Numbered from the stretch's first letter, positions 44,201 to 53,907 are shown. The stretch: 64,000 bases of DNA from JACMNW01 sp031406155 (GCA_031406155.1 JANOGW010000045.1:20166-84165), one strand, 5' to 3'. Numbers and translations are program-made. Notes: a model not told the origin generated them from the letters alone.

Positions 44201-46655
44201 CCGGGCGACCCGATCCTTCGGCCACACGCACGGTCATGCGCGCTTCCAATGGCCTGCCGGGATCGTCCACCACCGGCAGAGCAACGGGGACAATCGCGTT
44301 GCCTTCGGTATCGGTGCTTTGCCCACCGCCGAACACTTCCAGCCGAGCATCAAACGGCGTGTCATGGCGGCCAAACACGTAGCCCGGATAGGCGGCAAAC
44401 CCGTCCGCCGCGCGCAACAGCGTCTCGCCTTCAATCGCCAGATCAGCACCCGGCGCGCCAAACAGATAACGGGCGGAAACGGTCAGTTCAGGCGTATCGC
44501 CAAGGCGCAGCGGGCCATCGGCGAGGGCGAGATCAAAGTCGATGCGTTCGGGCAGGAAATCCTCGACCAGAAAAGTGCCGGAGGTCAGGGCAGGTGCTTC
44601 AAGATCAGCGAACAGGTCCAGCCGCCACACTCCGCGCGGTGCCGATCTGGCGATAGGCAGGGCAAACACATGCCCGCCAGCACCGCCATCGGGGGCCAGC
44701 AGGCGGGAGTATTCCACCCCGTCGGGGCGCATCAAAACGGCCGTCAACGGCAGACCCGGCACTGCGGCGGCTTGGGCATCGCGGGCAAGGGCGGTGGCAT
44801 AAACCACCTCGCCGGCGCGATAGGCCCCGCGATCGGTGGTCAGGAACACATCGACCGGTGGTGCCACCTCGCGCCCCTCGACACCGCGATCAGACAGATC
44901 AAATTCCGGGTCGGTCAGCGACAGGAACACAAGATCATCCTCGCCGTCCTGCACCACGATCATTGCCGGAGCACTGCCACCTGTGCCACGCGTAAGCCCC
45001 GGTGCGAAACTGGCATAGCCCATTGCATCCGTTGTGGTCGTGCCCAATACCGAATTAGCGCGGTTCAGCAATTCAACTGTGACCCCCACTTTCGCATCTG
45101 CAGTGCCAAGTGACCGGACAAAGACATGCAGACCATCGACGCCGGTCATCGTGGTCAGGCCGAGATCAGACACGACAAACCACTGCCAGGCCGCCCCTAC
45201 AACATAGGGGTCAACGCCCGGAACCGCGGCTTTCAGCGCGTAAATCCCGGCGGGCAGGTCCTTAAGCGCCGCGTCCATCGGCAGCCGTGTGGTGACATCG
45301 CGGTTCACCTCTTGGCCAACCTCTGCTTTGCCTTGCCAAACCTGCGCACCAACCTCGCCCGTGAAATAGCTTTCCTGATATTCCTGCATCGGCGAGCCGA
45401 AATAATCGTTCTGGATGGCGCGCAGAATATTGCGGTCGGTGATCTGATACAGCGTCAGATCAAGTTTGTCGGTGTTGACCGTTTCCACTGGAATAGACGC
45501 GCCACCCAGTCGCGGCAGCACATAGGCGCGGCCTGCGAAACGCGCACCGGGCGTGCGGTCGCGGACATAGGCGGTGACGGGAATGGATTTGGCCAACGTC
45601 TGACCGTCAGCCGCAGGCAGGCCCTCGCGGAAGGTAAAGCTGTACCGCTGCCCGTGGGTCACGCCTTCGACGCAAATCTGGCGCGTGCCCACGGCCTCGA
45701 CCGTCAGGCCCGGTTCATTCACCTGCACAAAGCTGGCATAATCGACGCCTGTCGTGAACAAGTCTTCGGTGAAATTCACGCAGATGCGGGGGCGGGCGCT
45801 GTCTGACTGCACCTCGTTCTCGGCAATGCGGAAGCCGTACTTGCCGATCGCATCATCCAGCAGCGCGGCAGTGTCATCACGCGGCTGCAAAGCCTGCGAC
45901 AGACGCAGGGCCTGCACGGTGTCGCGGCCTCGGTCAATACTTTCCAACGCCTGCCCCATGGTGACCAGAATGGAATGCCGCAAGGCAGGCGTTTCGGCCC
46001 GCAGATAGGCATTGAGCGCAGCATTGAAAGCACGTTCGCGGTAGCTGCGCTGGTTATCGCCAGCCGGTTGACCTGCCAGCAGCAACTGGCGCGCGTAATC
46101 GGCCCACGTCTCCGGCAGATCGGTCAGATTGATGGCAGCGCCGGTGAAACGACTTGCCAGTTCGGCATCGCCACTGTTTTCAGCGTCCAGCGCCGCTTGC
46201 AGATGTTCCTCGGCGCTGAAGGCGTTGGTTACATGCGCGTTGCCCATGCCATCGGCTTGGGCAAAGGCAGCCGAAACATCCCAATCCGGCACGAACGGCA
46301 ATTCCGACCGGCGCAGGCTGGCGCGGTCTGCGGCACCGGCATCGGATTTGATCACGAAGCCGGAAAAAGCGCCCAGAAAGAAGGCAGGTTGGCCCGGACT
46401 GGCCTTGGGGAAACAGGACCCGTTGTTGGTGTTGAAGGTGAAGGCGGTGCAGCTTTTGGTGGTGGCGCAGGCACGCTCGCACGCCTCCAGTGTGGTATCG
46501 AAAATCGATGCGATGTCGCCCCCCGGCAGATCGGCATCCTGACTGAGCACAAAGCGTTGTGCCGGGATCAGGTCTTGCGCATGGCCCATCTGGGGGCCGA
46601 GCAGACCAAGACCGACAACCAGCCCGGTCAAGGCGCGGCAGACAAAATATTTCAT
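41205..46655 (-). CDS. Bacterial alpha-2-macroglobulin with N-terminal PAN/apple domain
   Basis: The 1816-residue periplasmic protein traps foreign proteases in concert with PBP1C, by family analogy. It has a Sec signal peptide (ALTGLVVGLGLLGPQMGHA) but no lipobox, unlike the E. coli lipoprotein. Residues ~30-110 look like a PAN/apple domain with paired cysteines (CERACATTKSCTAFTF...GSCFPKA). The macroglobulin repeats follow. The thioester motif is intact as YGCTEQ (Cys ~1374), within the alpha-helical thioester domain. ATG 46655 has CGGAGGAA upstream. The divergent gene is a histidine kinase. Confidence 0.95.
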   Translation of the reverse strand: MKYFVCRALTGLVVGLGLLGPQMGHAQDLIPAQRFVLSQDADLPGGDIASIFDTTLEACERACATTKSCTAFTFNTNNGSCFPKASPGQPAFFLGAFSGFVIKSDAGAADRASLRRSELPFVPDWDVSAAFAQADGMGNAHVTNAFSAEEHLQAALDAENSGDAELASRFTGAAINLTDLPETWADYARQLLLAGQPAGDNQRSYRERAFNAALNAYLRAETPALRHSILVTMGQALESIDRGRDTVQALRLSQALQPRDDTAALLDDAIGKYGFRIAENEVQSDSARPRICVNFTEDLFTTGVDYASFVQVNEPGLTVEAVGTRQICVEGVTHGQRYSFTFREGLPAADGQTLAKSIPVTAYVRDRTPGARFAGRAYVLPRLGGASIPVETVNTDKLDLTLYQITDRNILRAIQNDYFGSPMQEYQESYFTGEVGAQVWQGKAEVGQEVNRDVTTRLPMDAALKDLPAGIYALKAAVPGVDPYVVGAAWQWFVVSDLGLTTMTGVDGLHVFVRSLGTADAKVGVTVELLNRANSVLGTTTTDAMGYASFAPGLTRGTGGSAPAMIVVQDGEDDLVFLSLTDPEFDLSDRGVEGREVAPPVDVFLTTDRGAYRAGEVVYATALARDAQAAAVPGLPLTAVLMRPDGVEYSRLLAPDGGAGGHVFALPIARSAPRGVWRLDLFADLEAPALTSGTFLVEDFLPERIDFDLALADGPLRLGDTPELTVSARYLFGAPGADLAIEGETLLRAADGFAAYPGYVFGRHDTPFDARLEVFGGGQSTDTEGNAIVPVALPVVDDPGRPLEARMTVRVAEGSGRPVERQITKLLMPSKAMIGVKPLFEDVVGEGDEARFNLIGVGPDEVLTPMKVTWQLTRVQTDYQWYQSFGNWNWEPVVSRSVVAEGTADLGAAPTEIAGAVTWGEYELLVERNDGVPAATSTTFYAGWHAPADVSATPDTLELSLDKPAYKAGDTAVLRIVPRAAGTALITVLSNRLVAMQAVKVTEGENTINLPVTDEWGAGVYVTASVLRPMDVAAGRNPARALGLTHAGVDPGARQLSATIETTPEAAPRGPMEVAVRVDGVAAGDTAFVTIAAIDVGILNLTGFKAPDPSDHYFGQRKLGVGIRDIYGRLIDGLNGAEGKVRSGGDAGAQARLQSPPPTEELVAYFSGPVQVGVDGLARATFDLPAFNGTVKVMAVAWSSKGIGQASAEVLVRDPVVVTASLPRFLSPSDESRVLLEIVHATGPSGRIGLDVSGTGLILGDVPSGFDLADKGKMVLSVPVKATDVGLYSIDIALTTPDGKQLKKTLQVPVQVNDPEIARTTRLDLAVGQSFNFDQAAFTGLVPGSAKATLAIGPIARLNAPGLLAALDRYPYGCTEQITSKALPLIYFDEVAQAMHLKGADNIRARVEQAVAEVLTNQSSSGGFGLWGPSSGDFWLDAFVTDFLSRAKARDFAVPDIAFRQALDNLRNQVNYQADFDNGGEALAYALMVLAREGAAAVGDLRYYADVKGDAFATPIAQAQLGAALASYGDQVRADAMFRRASVRMDALSGPEVEQIFRADYGTNYRDAAAVLTLAVEAGSTAIDREALTNRIATAGNVLSTQEATWALLAANALIDGPGVDGITIDGAAMTGPLVRVLDSAAAPMVVANGSGANTTLTVTTYGVPSVPEPAGGNGYAISRSYYTLDGEAASLDGLKVGTRLVTVLEVTPFGRGEARLMVSDPLPAGFEIDNPNLITGGSLANLNWLGLESDVAHSEFRQDRFLTAIDRFGAETFRLAYIVRAVSPGTFHHPAASVEDMYRPDLRARSDASQITIAE

Positions 46656-46839
46656 GGAAATTCCTCCGGGTCGACAGGGCGTGATGGTCGCACGGGGTCG
46701 GGTTTCTGGCAAGCCGCGGTGGTTTTGGTAACAGAGATCGGCGTTAAATCGTTGTTCATATTGTTGCTGCTATGTTCGCCCCAATCCGGGCAAGCCAGAA
46801 GGCCGCGCCGATGATAAATCGAATGGGGATCTGGCAGCA

Positions 46840-49398
46840 ATGGATATCGCGGAAAGGCTCGTCAACGAACGACGGGCGCGATTGGCGGCAGAACGCCAGC
46901 TGGAACACAAAAGCCGGGAACTTGTGGTTGCCAACCAAAAGCTGTCTTTGCACGCGCGCGGCCTGTCGGACCAGATCGTCGAACAGCGAGCTGTGACCAA
47001 GGTGGCGTTGTCAGAGACGGAAAAGCTGAAGGGTCAGAATTCCCGGTTCTTGTCCGATCTGGAGGTTGCCCACAGCACCGCCGTTATGGCCGAACGCCGC
47101 TTGTGGGACTCGATCGATACCATCCGTGACGGGTTTGCGGTGTTTGACAGCAACCTGAAGTTGGTCATCGCCAATTCGGCCTACATGGCCTTGTTTCATG
47201 GGCACGCCATTGCCCCCGGCATCAGTTATGATGAGATTTTGCGCATCTGCGCCGAAACTCCTCTGGTCGTGTTGCAGGGCGATACGCCCGAAGACTGGAT
47301 CGCCGATATGCGCGGCCGCCTTGACGGTGATCCGATCGAACCCGTCGTCTTGCCGTTCACCAATGGCGATTGGGTCAAGCTGGTGGATCGGCGCGCACGC
47401 GATGGCGATCTGGTCAGCCTTGCCCTGAACATTACCGATCAAATGCGCATCTGGGCCGCTGTCGAGGCGATACCGGACGGCTTTGTACTTTTTGACAGAG
47501 AGGATCGTCTTTTGACCTGCAATCAACGCTACCGCGAGATTTATCCGCAGTCCGCGCCCGCCATGGTGCCGGGTGCCAAGTTCGAAGACATCCTGCGCCA
47601 TGGTCTGGCGCAGGGCCAGCATATGGACGCGGTCGGCCGCGAGGAAGACTGGCTTGCCGAACGGATGGAGCAGCACCGCAACCCGGTTGCCCTGCACGAA
47701 CAGCAACTGAGCGATGGGCGCTGGCTGCGCGCACATGATCACCCGACACCCGATGGCGGCCGCGTCGGCCTGCGGGTGGACATATCCCAGATCAAGAACC
47801 AACAGGCCGCACTGGAAACCGCGCGCACCGCCGCCGAGGCCGCAAATCGTGCGAAATCGGCGTTTCTGGCCAATATGAGTCACGAGATCAGAACACCGAT
47901 GAACGGCGTGGTCGGCATGGCCGAACTACTGTGCGACACCAACCTGACCGATGACCAACGCCTGTTTGCCGAAACCATCCGATCATCTGGTGAGGCACTT
48001 CTTGTCATCATCAACGACATTCTGGACTATTCCAAGATCGAAGCGGAACGCCTGACCCTCCATCCCGAACCCTTTGATCTGGAACGCACGATCCACGAAG
48101 TGGCGATGCTGTTGCAACCCCGCGCGCGGGAAAAGGGTCTTGATCTGATGATCGATTTCGACATGTTCCTGCCCACCCGCTACATCGGTGATCCGGGGCG
48201 GTTGCGGCAGGTGCTGACCAATCTTGTCGGCAATGCGGTAAAGTTCACGCAAAGCGGCCACGTCCTGATCCGCGTTGTCGGGCTGGAGGTGGAGACGGGA
48301 AGCCAGCAGTTGCACGTCACCGTTGAAGACACCGGCATCGGTATCGCCGCTGAACATCTGGCGCATGTGTTTGGCGAGTTCAATCAGGTTGAAAGCCAGG
48401 CCAACCGCAAGTTCGAAGGCACCGGCCTTGGCCTTGCGATCACCCAAAAGCTGATCGAACGAATGGGTGGGGCAGTCTGGGTGGACAGCGAGTTTGGCAA
48501 AGGGTCCAGCTTCGGCTTTCGTGTCACGCTTGACGTGGCCGAAGACGAGGCCGCCGCGCGAATTCCGATCGATATTCGCCGCGCGCTTGTGGTTGATGAT
48601 CAATTCATCAACCGCACCATTCTGGAACGCCAGCTGGTGCCATGCGGCATAGCGGTCACCCTGTGCCGGTCGGGGGCGGATGCGCTGGCCGCCCTTGATC
48701 TCGATGCGGCCTATGATGTGATCATCACCGATCACGACATGCCCGAAATGGATGGCCTGATGCTGGCCGAACGCATTCAGGCGCGCGGCCTGATGATGCC
48801 AATCATGTTGCTGTCGTCCAACCCGGCGGCGCAGCCCGACCAGCAAAGCAGCGTGCGTCTGGCTTCTGTCCTGCAAAAACCCGTGCTCCGATCCGAACTT
48901 TACCGCCGGTTGCAGGCGTTGACCTTGACGCCGGCCCCCGAAGTCACCGCACCTGCCCCCGTCGTGGTGCTTTCGGGGGGTCGCGTGATGCGGGTGCTGG
49001 CCGCCGAAGACAACCGCACCAACCAGTTGGTGTTTCGCAAGATGGTCAAGGACATCGATATTGAACTGACCTTCGCCAACAACGGGCGCGAGGCGGTCGA
49101 GCTGTACCAAAGCCTGAAGCCCGACATGATCTTCATGGACATCTCGATGCCGGAAATGGATGGTCGCGAAGCCGCGCAAGCCATCCGCCTGCTGGAAGCG
49201 GGGGGTGGTTGGCACGTCCCCATCGTGGCGCTGACCGCGCATGCGATGGACGGCGATTCCGAAAGCATATTCGCGGCGGGCATCGACCGCTACATGACCA
49301 AGCCCTTGCGCAAATCCTCGATCACCGGGGCATTGGTCGAATTTTGCCCTAAAGACGCGCGCCCGGTCCTTGCAGAGGAGGCACTGACAGGCGTCTGA
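46840..49398 (+). CDS. Hybrid sensor histidine kinase with two receiver domains
   Basis: The 852-residue soluble kinase has an N-terminal coiled coil (residues ~5-90, many RLAAERQLEHK-type heptads), two PAS-like domains (DTIRDGFAVFDSNLKLVIAN and EAIPDGFVLFDREDRLLTCN) and HisKA with the phosphoacceptor in LANMSHEIRTPMNGVVGMAE. HATPase_c follows (NLVGNAVKFTQ, DTGIGIA, GTGLGLAI), then receiver 1 (VIITDHDMPEMDG) and receiver 2 (IFMDISMPEMDG). No transmembrane segment is seen. The signal and output are unknown; no response regulator gene is adjacent. Confidence 0.95.
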   Translation: MDIAERLVNERRARLAAERQLEHKSRELVVANQKLSLHARGLSDQIVEQRAVTKVALSETEKLKGQNSRFLSDLEVAHSTAVMAERRLWDSIDTIRDGFAVFDSNLKLVIANSAYMALFHGHAIAPGISYDEILRICAETPLVVLQGDTPEDWIADMRGRLDGDPIEPVVLPFTNGDWVKLVDRRARDGDLVSLALNITDQMRIWAAVEAIPDGFVLFDREDRLLTCNQRYREIYPQSAPAMVPGAKFEDILRHGLAQGQHMDAVGREEDWLAERMEQHRNPVALHEQQLSDGRWLRAHDHPTPDGGRVGLRVDISQIKNQQAALETARTAAEAANRAKSAFLANMSHEIRTPMNGVVGMAELLCDTNLTDDQRLFAETIRSSGEALLVIINDILDYSKIEAERLTLHPEPFDLERTIHEVAMLLQPRAREKGLDLMIDFDMFLPTRYIGDPGRLRQVLTNLVGNAVKFTQSGHVLIRVVGLEVETGSQQLHVTVEDTGIGIAAEHLAHVFGEFNQVESQANRKFEGTGLGLAITQKLIERMGGAVWVDSEFGKGSSFGFRVTLDVAEDEAAARIPIDIRRALVVDDQFINRTILERQLVPCGIAVTLCRSGADALAALDLDAAYDVIITDHDMPEMDGLMLAERIQARGLMMPIMLLSSNPAAQPDQQSSVRLASVLQKPVLRSELYRRLQALTLTPAPEVTAPAPVVVLSGGRVMRVLAAEDNRTNQLVFRKMVKDIDIELTFANNGREAVELYQSLKPDMIFMDISMPEMDGREAAQAIRLLEAGGGWHVPIVALTAHAMDGDSESIFAAGIDRYMTKPLRKSSITGALVEFCPKDARPVLAEEALTGV

Positions 49399-49416
49399 CC
49401 ACGCGGCGCGCCGGTG

Positions 49417-51471
49417 TCAGTCCTGCCGAAGAACGTCGAGGAAGGCCTGCCCGAACCGGTCTATCTTTTGCGGCCCCAGCGCACCGATCCGGTCCAGATC
49501 GGACAGGGTCGAAGGCCGGGCTTCGGCAATCTTGCGCAAAGACGCCTGCGTGCAGCTAAGGTGCTTGCCAATGCCATCTTCACCACGCGCAAGGCGAAGC
49601 TGTTCCTCTGCCAGCAGATCGAACACAACGCCCGCGTCGCGCCCCGCAAGCCGCATCCGTTGCGGGTGCAAAACCTGCGCCTGCGCCCCGGTGATCACGG
49701 CCAGGAACAGCGCGCCATAGCTTTCCAGCTTTTTCGCACCAACCCCGGTGATCTGCGCCATCTGATCCAGCGTCGCGGGCTTTCGTTCCGCCATTTCGAT
49801 CAGCGTGCGGTCCGGGAACACCACATAGGCCGGCACTGACGCCGCTTCGGCCAAGGCCCGCCGTTTGGCCTTGAGTGCTGACAACAGCGGCGCGTCTTCG
49901 TCTGATACCTGCGATTGCACCGCCGTCACCGCAACTGCAGAGGTGATGGTATCGCGGCGCAAACTGATCGATGTCTCGCCCCGCAAGATCGGTCGCGCGG
50001 CATCGGTCATGCGCAGGGCACCATGCCGCTCGCCGTCCGGGCGCACCAGATCCTGGCCCATCATCTGGCGAAATACCGCCCCCCATGCCGGTTTCGACAA
50101 ATCCTTGCCCACCGCGAAGGTCGGCAACTGGTCATGGCCGCGCTCGCGCACTTTGGGGGTCAGGGTGCCGGTCAGGATGTCGATCAGATGGCCGGCCCCG
50201 AACCATTCCCCGGTGCGCAGCATCGCCGACAATGCTTTGCGCACGGCGTCTGTCGCGTCAAAAACATCGGCGGGCTGGTCGCACAGATCGCAATAACCGC
50301 AGGGTTCCGACGTTTCGCCAAAATAGCCCAGCAAGACCTGCCGGCGGCACCGGGTCGCCTCAGCCAGCCCCAGCAACGCGTTCAGCCGGCCATGGTCGGC
50401 ATCCTTGCGATCAGCGGGGGCGGCACTTTCGTCAATCTGGGCCCGGCGCAGGCGGATGTCTTCGGGGCCGTACAGCGTCATGGTTTCGGCGGGCGCACCG
50501 TCACGGCCCGCGCGGCCGATTTCCTGATAATAGCCTTCGATGGATTTGGGCAGATCGGCATGCGCCACCCAGCGGATATCGGGCTTGTCGATGCCCATGC
50601 CGAATGCAATGGTCGCCACCACGATCAGCCCATCTTCTTGCTGAAACCGCACTTCGACATGGCGGCGCGTCTCGGGGTCCATGCCGCCATGATAGAAACA
50701 GGCCGCATGCCCCGCCTCTCGCAATGCCTGCGCCAGCGTTTCGGTCTTGGCCCGTGTGCCACAATAAACGATGCCAGACTGGCCCAGCCGCGCCTTCGCA
50801 AAGCGCAGAATTTGAGTTCGCGGATTGTCCTTCACCGCAAACGCCAGATGGATGTTGGGCCGGTCAAACCCGCGCAGGAAAGTGGACGGTGCCACGCCAT
50901 CAAACAAGCGCGTTACAATTTCATCCCTGGTTTCGGCGTCAGCAGTGGCGGTGAAGGCAGCCAAAGGAACGCCCAAAACCCGGCGCAGATCACCGATCCG
51001 CAGATAGTCAGGCCGGAAATCATGCCCCCATTGCGATACGCAGTGCGCCTCGTCCACCGCAATTGCACTGACGCCGATCCGGCGCAGCATCGGCAAGGTC
51101 GCCGCTGCCGCCAGCCGTTCAGGCGCGATGTACAGAAGCTTCAGGCGGCCTTCATCCAGCGCCGCGAAAACCTGCTCGGTTTCTTCGTCCGTGTTGCCAG
51201 AGGTCAGCGCGCCCGCCTCCACCCCCGCCGCTTTTAACGCGCGCACCTGATCACGCATCAGCGCGATCAACGGCGAGATGACCACCGTCACCCCACCCCG
51301 GCACAGGGCGGGCAGTTGAAAGCACAAAGACTTGCCGCCCCCGGTCGGCATGATCGCCAGACAGTTCTGCCCGGCCAGCACGGCATCCACAATTTCCGCC
51401 TGACCGGGGCGAAATTCGGAAAACCCGAAGACCGTGGCCAGAAGATCGCGCGGTGCGTGCAGTTTGCCCAT
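49417..51471 (-). CDS. recQ: ATP-dependent DNA helicase RecQ
   Basis: The 684-residue superfamily 2 helicase has Walker A MPTGGGKSLCFQLPAL, DEAH box AVDEAHCVSQWGHDFRPDY, IVYCGTRAKTE, and motif VI EIGRAGRDG. The zinc-binding cysteines lie in CRRQVLLGYF...PCGYCDLC, followed by a winged-helix (RQC) region and a C-terminal HRDC domain. The start is ATG 51471. It is convergent with the histidine kinase (18-base gap). Confidence 0.97.
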   Translation of the reverse strand: MGKLHAPRDLLATVFGFSEFRPGQAEIVDAVLAGQNCLAIMPTGGGKSLCFQLPALCRGGVTVVISPLIALMRDQVRALKAAGVEAGALTSGNTDEETEQVFAALDEGRLKLLYIAPERLAAAATLPMLRRIGVSAIAVDEAHCVSQWGHDFRPDYLRIGDLRRVLGVPLAAFTATADAETRDEIVTRLFDGVAPSTFLRGFDRPNIHLAFAVKDNPRTQILRFAKARLGQSGIVYCGTRAKTETLAQALREAGHAACFYHGGMDPETRRHVEVRFQQEDGLIVVATIAFGMGIDKPDIRWVAHADLPKSIEGYYQEIGRAGRDGAPAETMTLYGPEDIRLRRAQIDESAAPADRKDADHGRLNALLGLAEATRCRRQVLLGYFGETSEPCGYCDLCDQPADVFDATDAVRKALSAMLRTGEWFGAGHLIDILTGTLTPKVRERGHDQLPTFAVGKDLSKPAWGAVFRQMMGQDLVRPDGERHGALRMTDAARPILRGETSISLRRDTITSAVAVTAVQSQVSDEDAPLLSALKAKRRALAEAASVPAYVVFPDRTLIEMAERKPATLDQMAQITGVGAKKLESYGALFLAVITGAQAQVLHPQRMRLAGRDAGVVFDLLAEEQLRLARGEDGIGKHLSCTQASLRKIAEARPSTLSDLDRIGALGPQKIDRFGQAFLDVLRQD

Positions 51472-51540
51472 GGAATTCACTTCGACGTTTCCCGGACTTC
51501 GTGCTGCGTGATCAACCAAGCAGGGTGCTGGCCGGAGGAC

Positions 51541-51816
51541 TTATGCATTGTTGATCAGCACGATCCGCAACACATAGACGCCAAGCAGCACGATCAGCGG
51601 TGCCAGATCCAACCCGCCGAGGTTCGGCAAGAGGGCGCGGATGCGGCTATATAGTGGCTCCAGCAGCCGGTTCAGGCCATCCCAGATCTGCGCAACAAGC
51701 GGTTGGCGCAGGTTCAGCACGGCGAAGTTGATCAGCCAGCTCATGATGATATGCGCGATGATCACGAATTGGGCGATATCAAGGATCAAAAGCAGAATTT
51801 GCAGGATAGAGGTCAT
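51541..51816 (-). CDS. YggT family membrane protein
   Basis: The 91-residue protein has two hydrophobic segments (ILQILLLILDIAQFVIIAHIIMSW and LAPLIVLLGVYVLRIVLI) and the conserved linker NLRQPLVAQIWDGLNRLLEPLYSRIRALLP, characteristic of YggT. The family is linked to osmotic tolerance and membrane organisation, without a firm mechanism. It lies 69 bases upstream of recQ on the same strand. Confidence 0.93.
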   Translation of the reverse strand: MTSILQILLLILDIAQFVIIAHIIMSWLINFAVLNLRQPLVAQIWDGLNRLLEPLYSRIRALLPNLGGLDLAPLIVLLGVYVLRIVLINNA

Positions 51817-51945
51817 CAGGCACGTCCTCATACAAGGTATTGTGCCACAGGTATCGCCCGTGCCGAAAAAGGGCAACCCATTCCGCAGCGTTTCGCTTGA
51901 CCATTTGCGGTGTCTGCGGCAGGTCAAGCCCATCAGGAGGCGCAG

Positions 51946-52476
51946 TTGTATCCATTTTTTCGCTTGGCCAAAGAGATGTGGAAATTCCGCAATGCAGCCC
52001 CGCTGCCGTTGCTGGGCGTGCATCGGTCGACGCATATCTGCTGGCCCTGGGATCTTGATCCCTGGATCGAGCTGAACAACGGCCGCACCCTGACTTTGTA
52101 TGATCTGGGTCGGATGCCGCTTGCGCGCCGCGCCGGCATCGACAAGGTGCTGCGCGCAAATCGCTGGGGCATCACTGTCGCGGGCAACACTACGCGGTAT
52201 CGCCGCCGCGTGCAGATGTTTGACCGGCTGGACATGGTATCGCGCTGCATCGGCTGGGACGCGCGGTTCGTCTATATGGAACAAAGCATGTGGAAGCGGG
52301 CTGAATGCACCAGCCAGATGATCATCCGGTCGGCAATCGTTGGCACGTTGGGCATCGTGCCGCCGAAAGACTTCATCGCCGCCATGGGCGTTGCGGCCGA
52401 AAGCCCGGCGCTGCCTGACTGGGTGCAGGCATGGATCACGGCGGAAAACGCGCGGCCTTGGCCGCCGGAACGCTAG
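51946..52476 (+). CDS. Acyl-CoA thioesterase-like protein (4HBT/hotdog family)
   Basis: The 176-residue protein matches the proteobacterial thioesterase-like family: HICWPWDLDPWIELNNGRTLTLYDLGRM, then VAGNTTRYRRRVQMFDRL and FVYMEQSMWKRAECTSQMIIRSAI. The hotdog fold is inferred from the family. The start is the TTG at 51946, since AGGAGG lies six bases upstream and no other start fits the conserved N-terminus YPFFRLAKEMWKFRNA. The substrate is unknown. Confidence 0.82.
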   Translation: MYPFFRLAKEMWKFRNAAPLPLLGVHRSTHICWPWDLDPWIELNNGRTLTLYDLGRMPLARRAGIDKVLRANRWGITVAGNTTRYRRRVQMFDRLDMVSRCIGWDARFVYMEQSMWKRAECTSQMIIRSAIVGTLGIVPPKDFIAAMGVAAESPALPDWVQAWITAENARPWPPER

Positions 52477-52539
52477 GGCCGCGCTTGCAACCGCCCGCCA
52501 TTTCGGGCTTCATCGGCAAAACACCGAGGGGCGGGAAAA

Positions 52540-53907
52540 ATGGTCAGCGCGAAGAAACGCATTCTTGGCTGGTATTTCTTCGATTGGGCAAGCCAACCCT
52601 ACAACACCTTGCTGCTGACCTTCATATTCGGCCCCTATTTCGCGGAAGTGGCGCGTGCGCATTACACCGGGCTTGGCCTTGACGCAAAGGCCGCCGGTGC
52701 CGCAGCCCAGGCCTATTGGGGCTACGGGCTTGCCGCTGCCAGCATCATCATCGCCCTGCTGGCTCCGGTTCTTGGCGCAATTGCAGACGGCACCGGGCGC
52801 AGGCTGGCCTGGGTCTGGGTGTTTTCCACACTCTATGTGATCGGGTCATCCGCGTTGTGGTGGGTTGTGCCGGGGCAGGACATGCTGTTCTGGGCCGTTG
52901 CTTTCTTTGGGCTTGGTTTCATCGGAATGGAGTTTGCCACCATTTTCACCAATGCGCTTTTGCCGTCACTTGGGGACCATGACGATATTGGCGGCATTTC
53001 CGGGTCCGGGTTTGCCTTCGGCTATCTGGGCGGTGTTGTTTCACTGGCGCTGATGCTGGCCCTGTTTGCCGAAAACGCAACGACCGGGCTGACCCTGCTG
53101 AAGATAGACCCGATCCTCGGGCTGGATGCCACCGCCCGCGAAGGCACCCGCGCCGTGGGGCCGTTCACCGCGATCTGGTTCATCGTGTTCATGATCCCGT
53201 TCTTTCTGTGGGTGAAAGAGCCGAAAACCAAAGCCCGCCCGTTGCGCATAGGGGCGGCCATCGGCAATCTTGTCGCCCTGATCGCCGGTCTTGCGCATCG
53301 GCGCAGCCTTGCGGCCTATTTGACGTCATCGCTGTTTTACCGCGACGCGCTGAATGCGCTTTACGGCTTTGGTGGTGTGTATGCCAGCGGCGTACTCGGC
53401 TGGTCGATCATCCAGATCGGTACCTTTGGAGTTGTCGGCGCAGTTGCGGCAACCATCGCCAGTTGGATAGGCGGCAAGCTTGATCGCCGCTTTGGCCCCA
53501 AACCGGTGATCATGGTCTGCATCGTGATCCTGATCGCCGTCTGTAGCGTGATTGTCGGCATGACCCGCGAAAGCCTTTGGGGCGTGCCACTCGACCCGGT
53601 CAAAGGCACAGCCGACACGATCTTTTTCGTTTGCGGCGCGGTGATCGGCGGGGCAGGGGGCGCCTTGCAGGCGGCATCCCGCACCATGATGGTGCGCCAC
53701 ACAACCCCCGACCACGCAACCCAGGCGTTCGGGTTGTTCGCGTTGTCTGGCAAGGTCGCATCCTTCATGTCGCCCTTTCTGATTGCGGTTGCCACCACTG
53801 CCAGCGGGTCGCAGCGCATCGGCATCTCGCCCTTGATCGTGCTCTTCCTGATCGGGCTGGTTCTGCTAATCTGGGTCCGACCGATGGGCGAAAGGGCAAA
53901 CCCGTGA
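52540..53907 (+). CDS. UMF1 family MFS permease
   Basis: The 455-residue protein has about twelve transmembrane segments and the UMF1/Atg22-like N-terminal signature ILGWYFFDWASQPYNTLLLTFIFGPYF. GLGFIGMEFATIFTNALLPSL and GAVIGGAGGALQAASRTMMVRHTTPDHATQAFG are further family blocks. Fungal Atg22 exports amino acids from vacuoles; the bacterial substrate is unknown. Its stop overlaps the GTG start of mepA, tying transport to cell-wall peptide metabolism (inference). Confidence 0.9.
   Translation: MVSAKKRILGWYFFDWASQPYNTLLLTFIFGPYFAEVARAHYTGLGLDAKAAGAAAQAYWGYGLAAASIIIALLAPVLGAIADGTGRRLAWVWVFSTLYVIGSSALWWVVPGQDMLFWAVAFFGLGFIGMEFATIFTNALLPSLGDHDDIGGISGSGFAFGYLGGVVSLALMLALFAENATTGLTLLKIDPILGLDATAREGTRAVGPFTAIWFIVFMIPFFLWVKEPKTKARPLRIGAAIGNLVALIAGLAHRRSLAAYLTSSLFYRDALNALYGFGGVYASGVLGWSIIQIGTFGVVGAVAATIASWIGGKLDRRFGPKPVIMVCIVILIAVCSVIVGMTRESLWGVPLDPVKGTADTIFFVCGAVIGGAGGALQAASRTMMVRHTTPDHATQAFGLFALSGKVASFMSPFLIAVATTASGSQRIGISPLIVLFLIGLVLLIWVRPMGERANP

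Noticed and set aside
43821..45113. 430-codon open frame on the plus strand opposite the macroglobulin gene
   Set aside because: It mirrors the codon bias of the real gene, has basic low-information composition and no domain. Similar antisense frames at 17528-18610 (minus) and 47983-49242 (minus) are rejected for the same reason.
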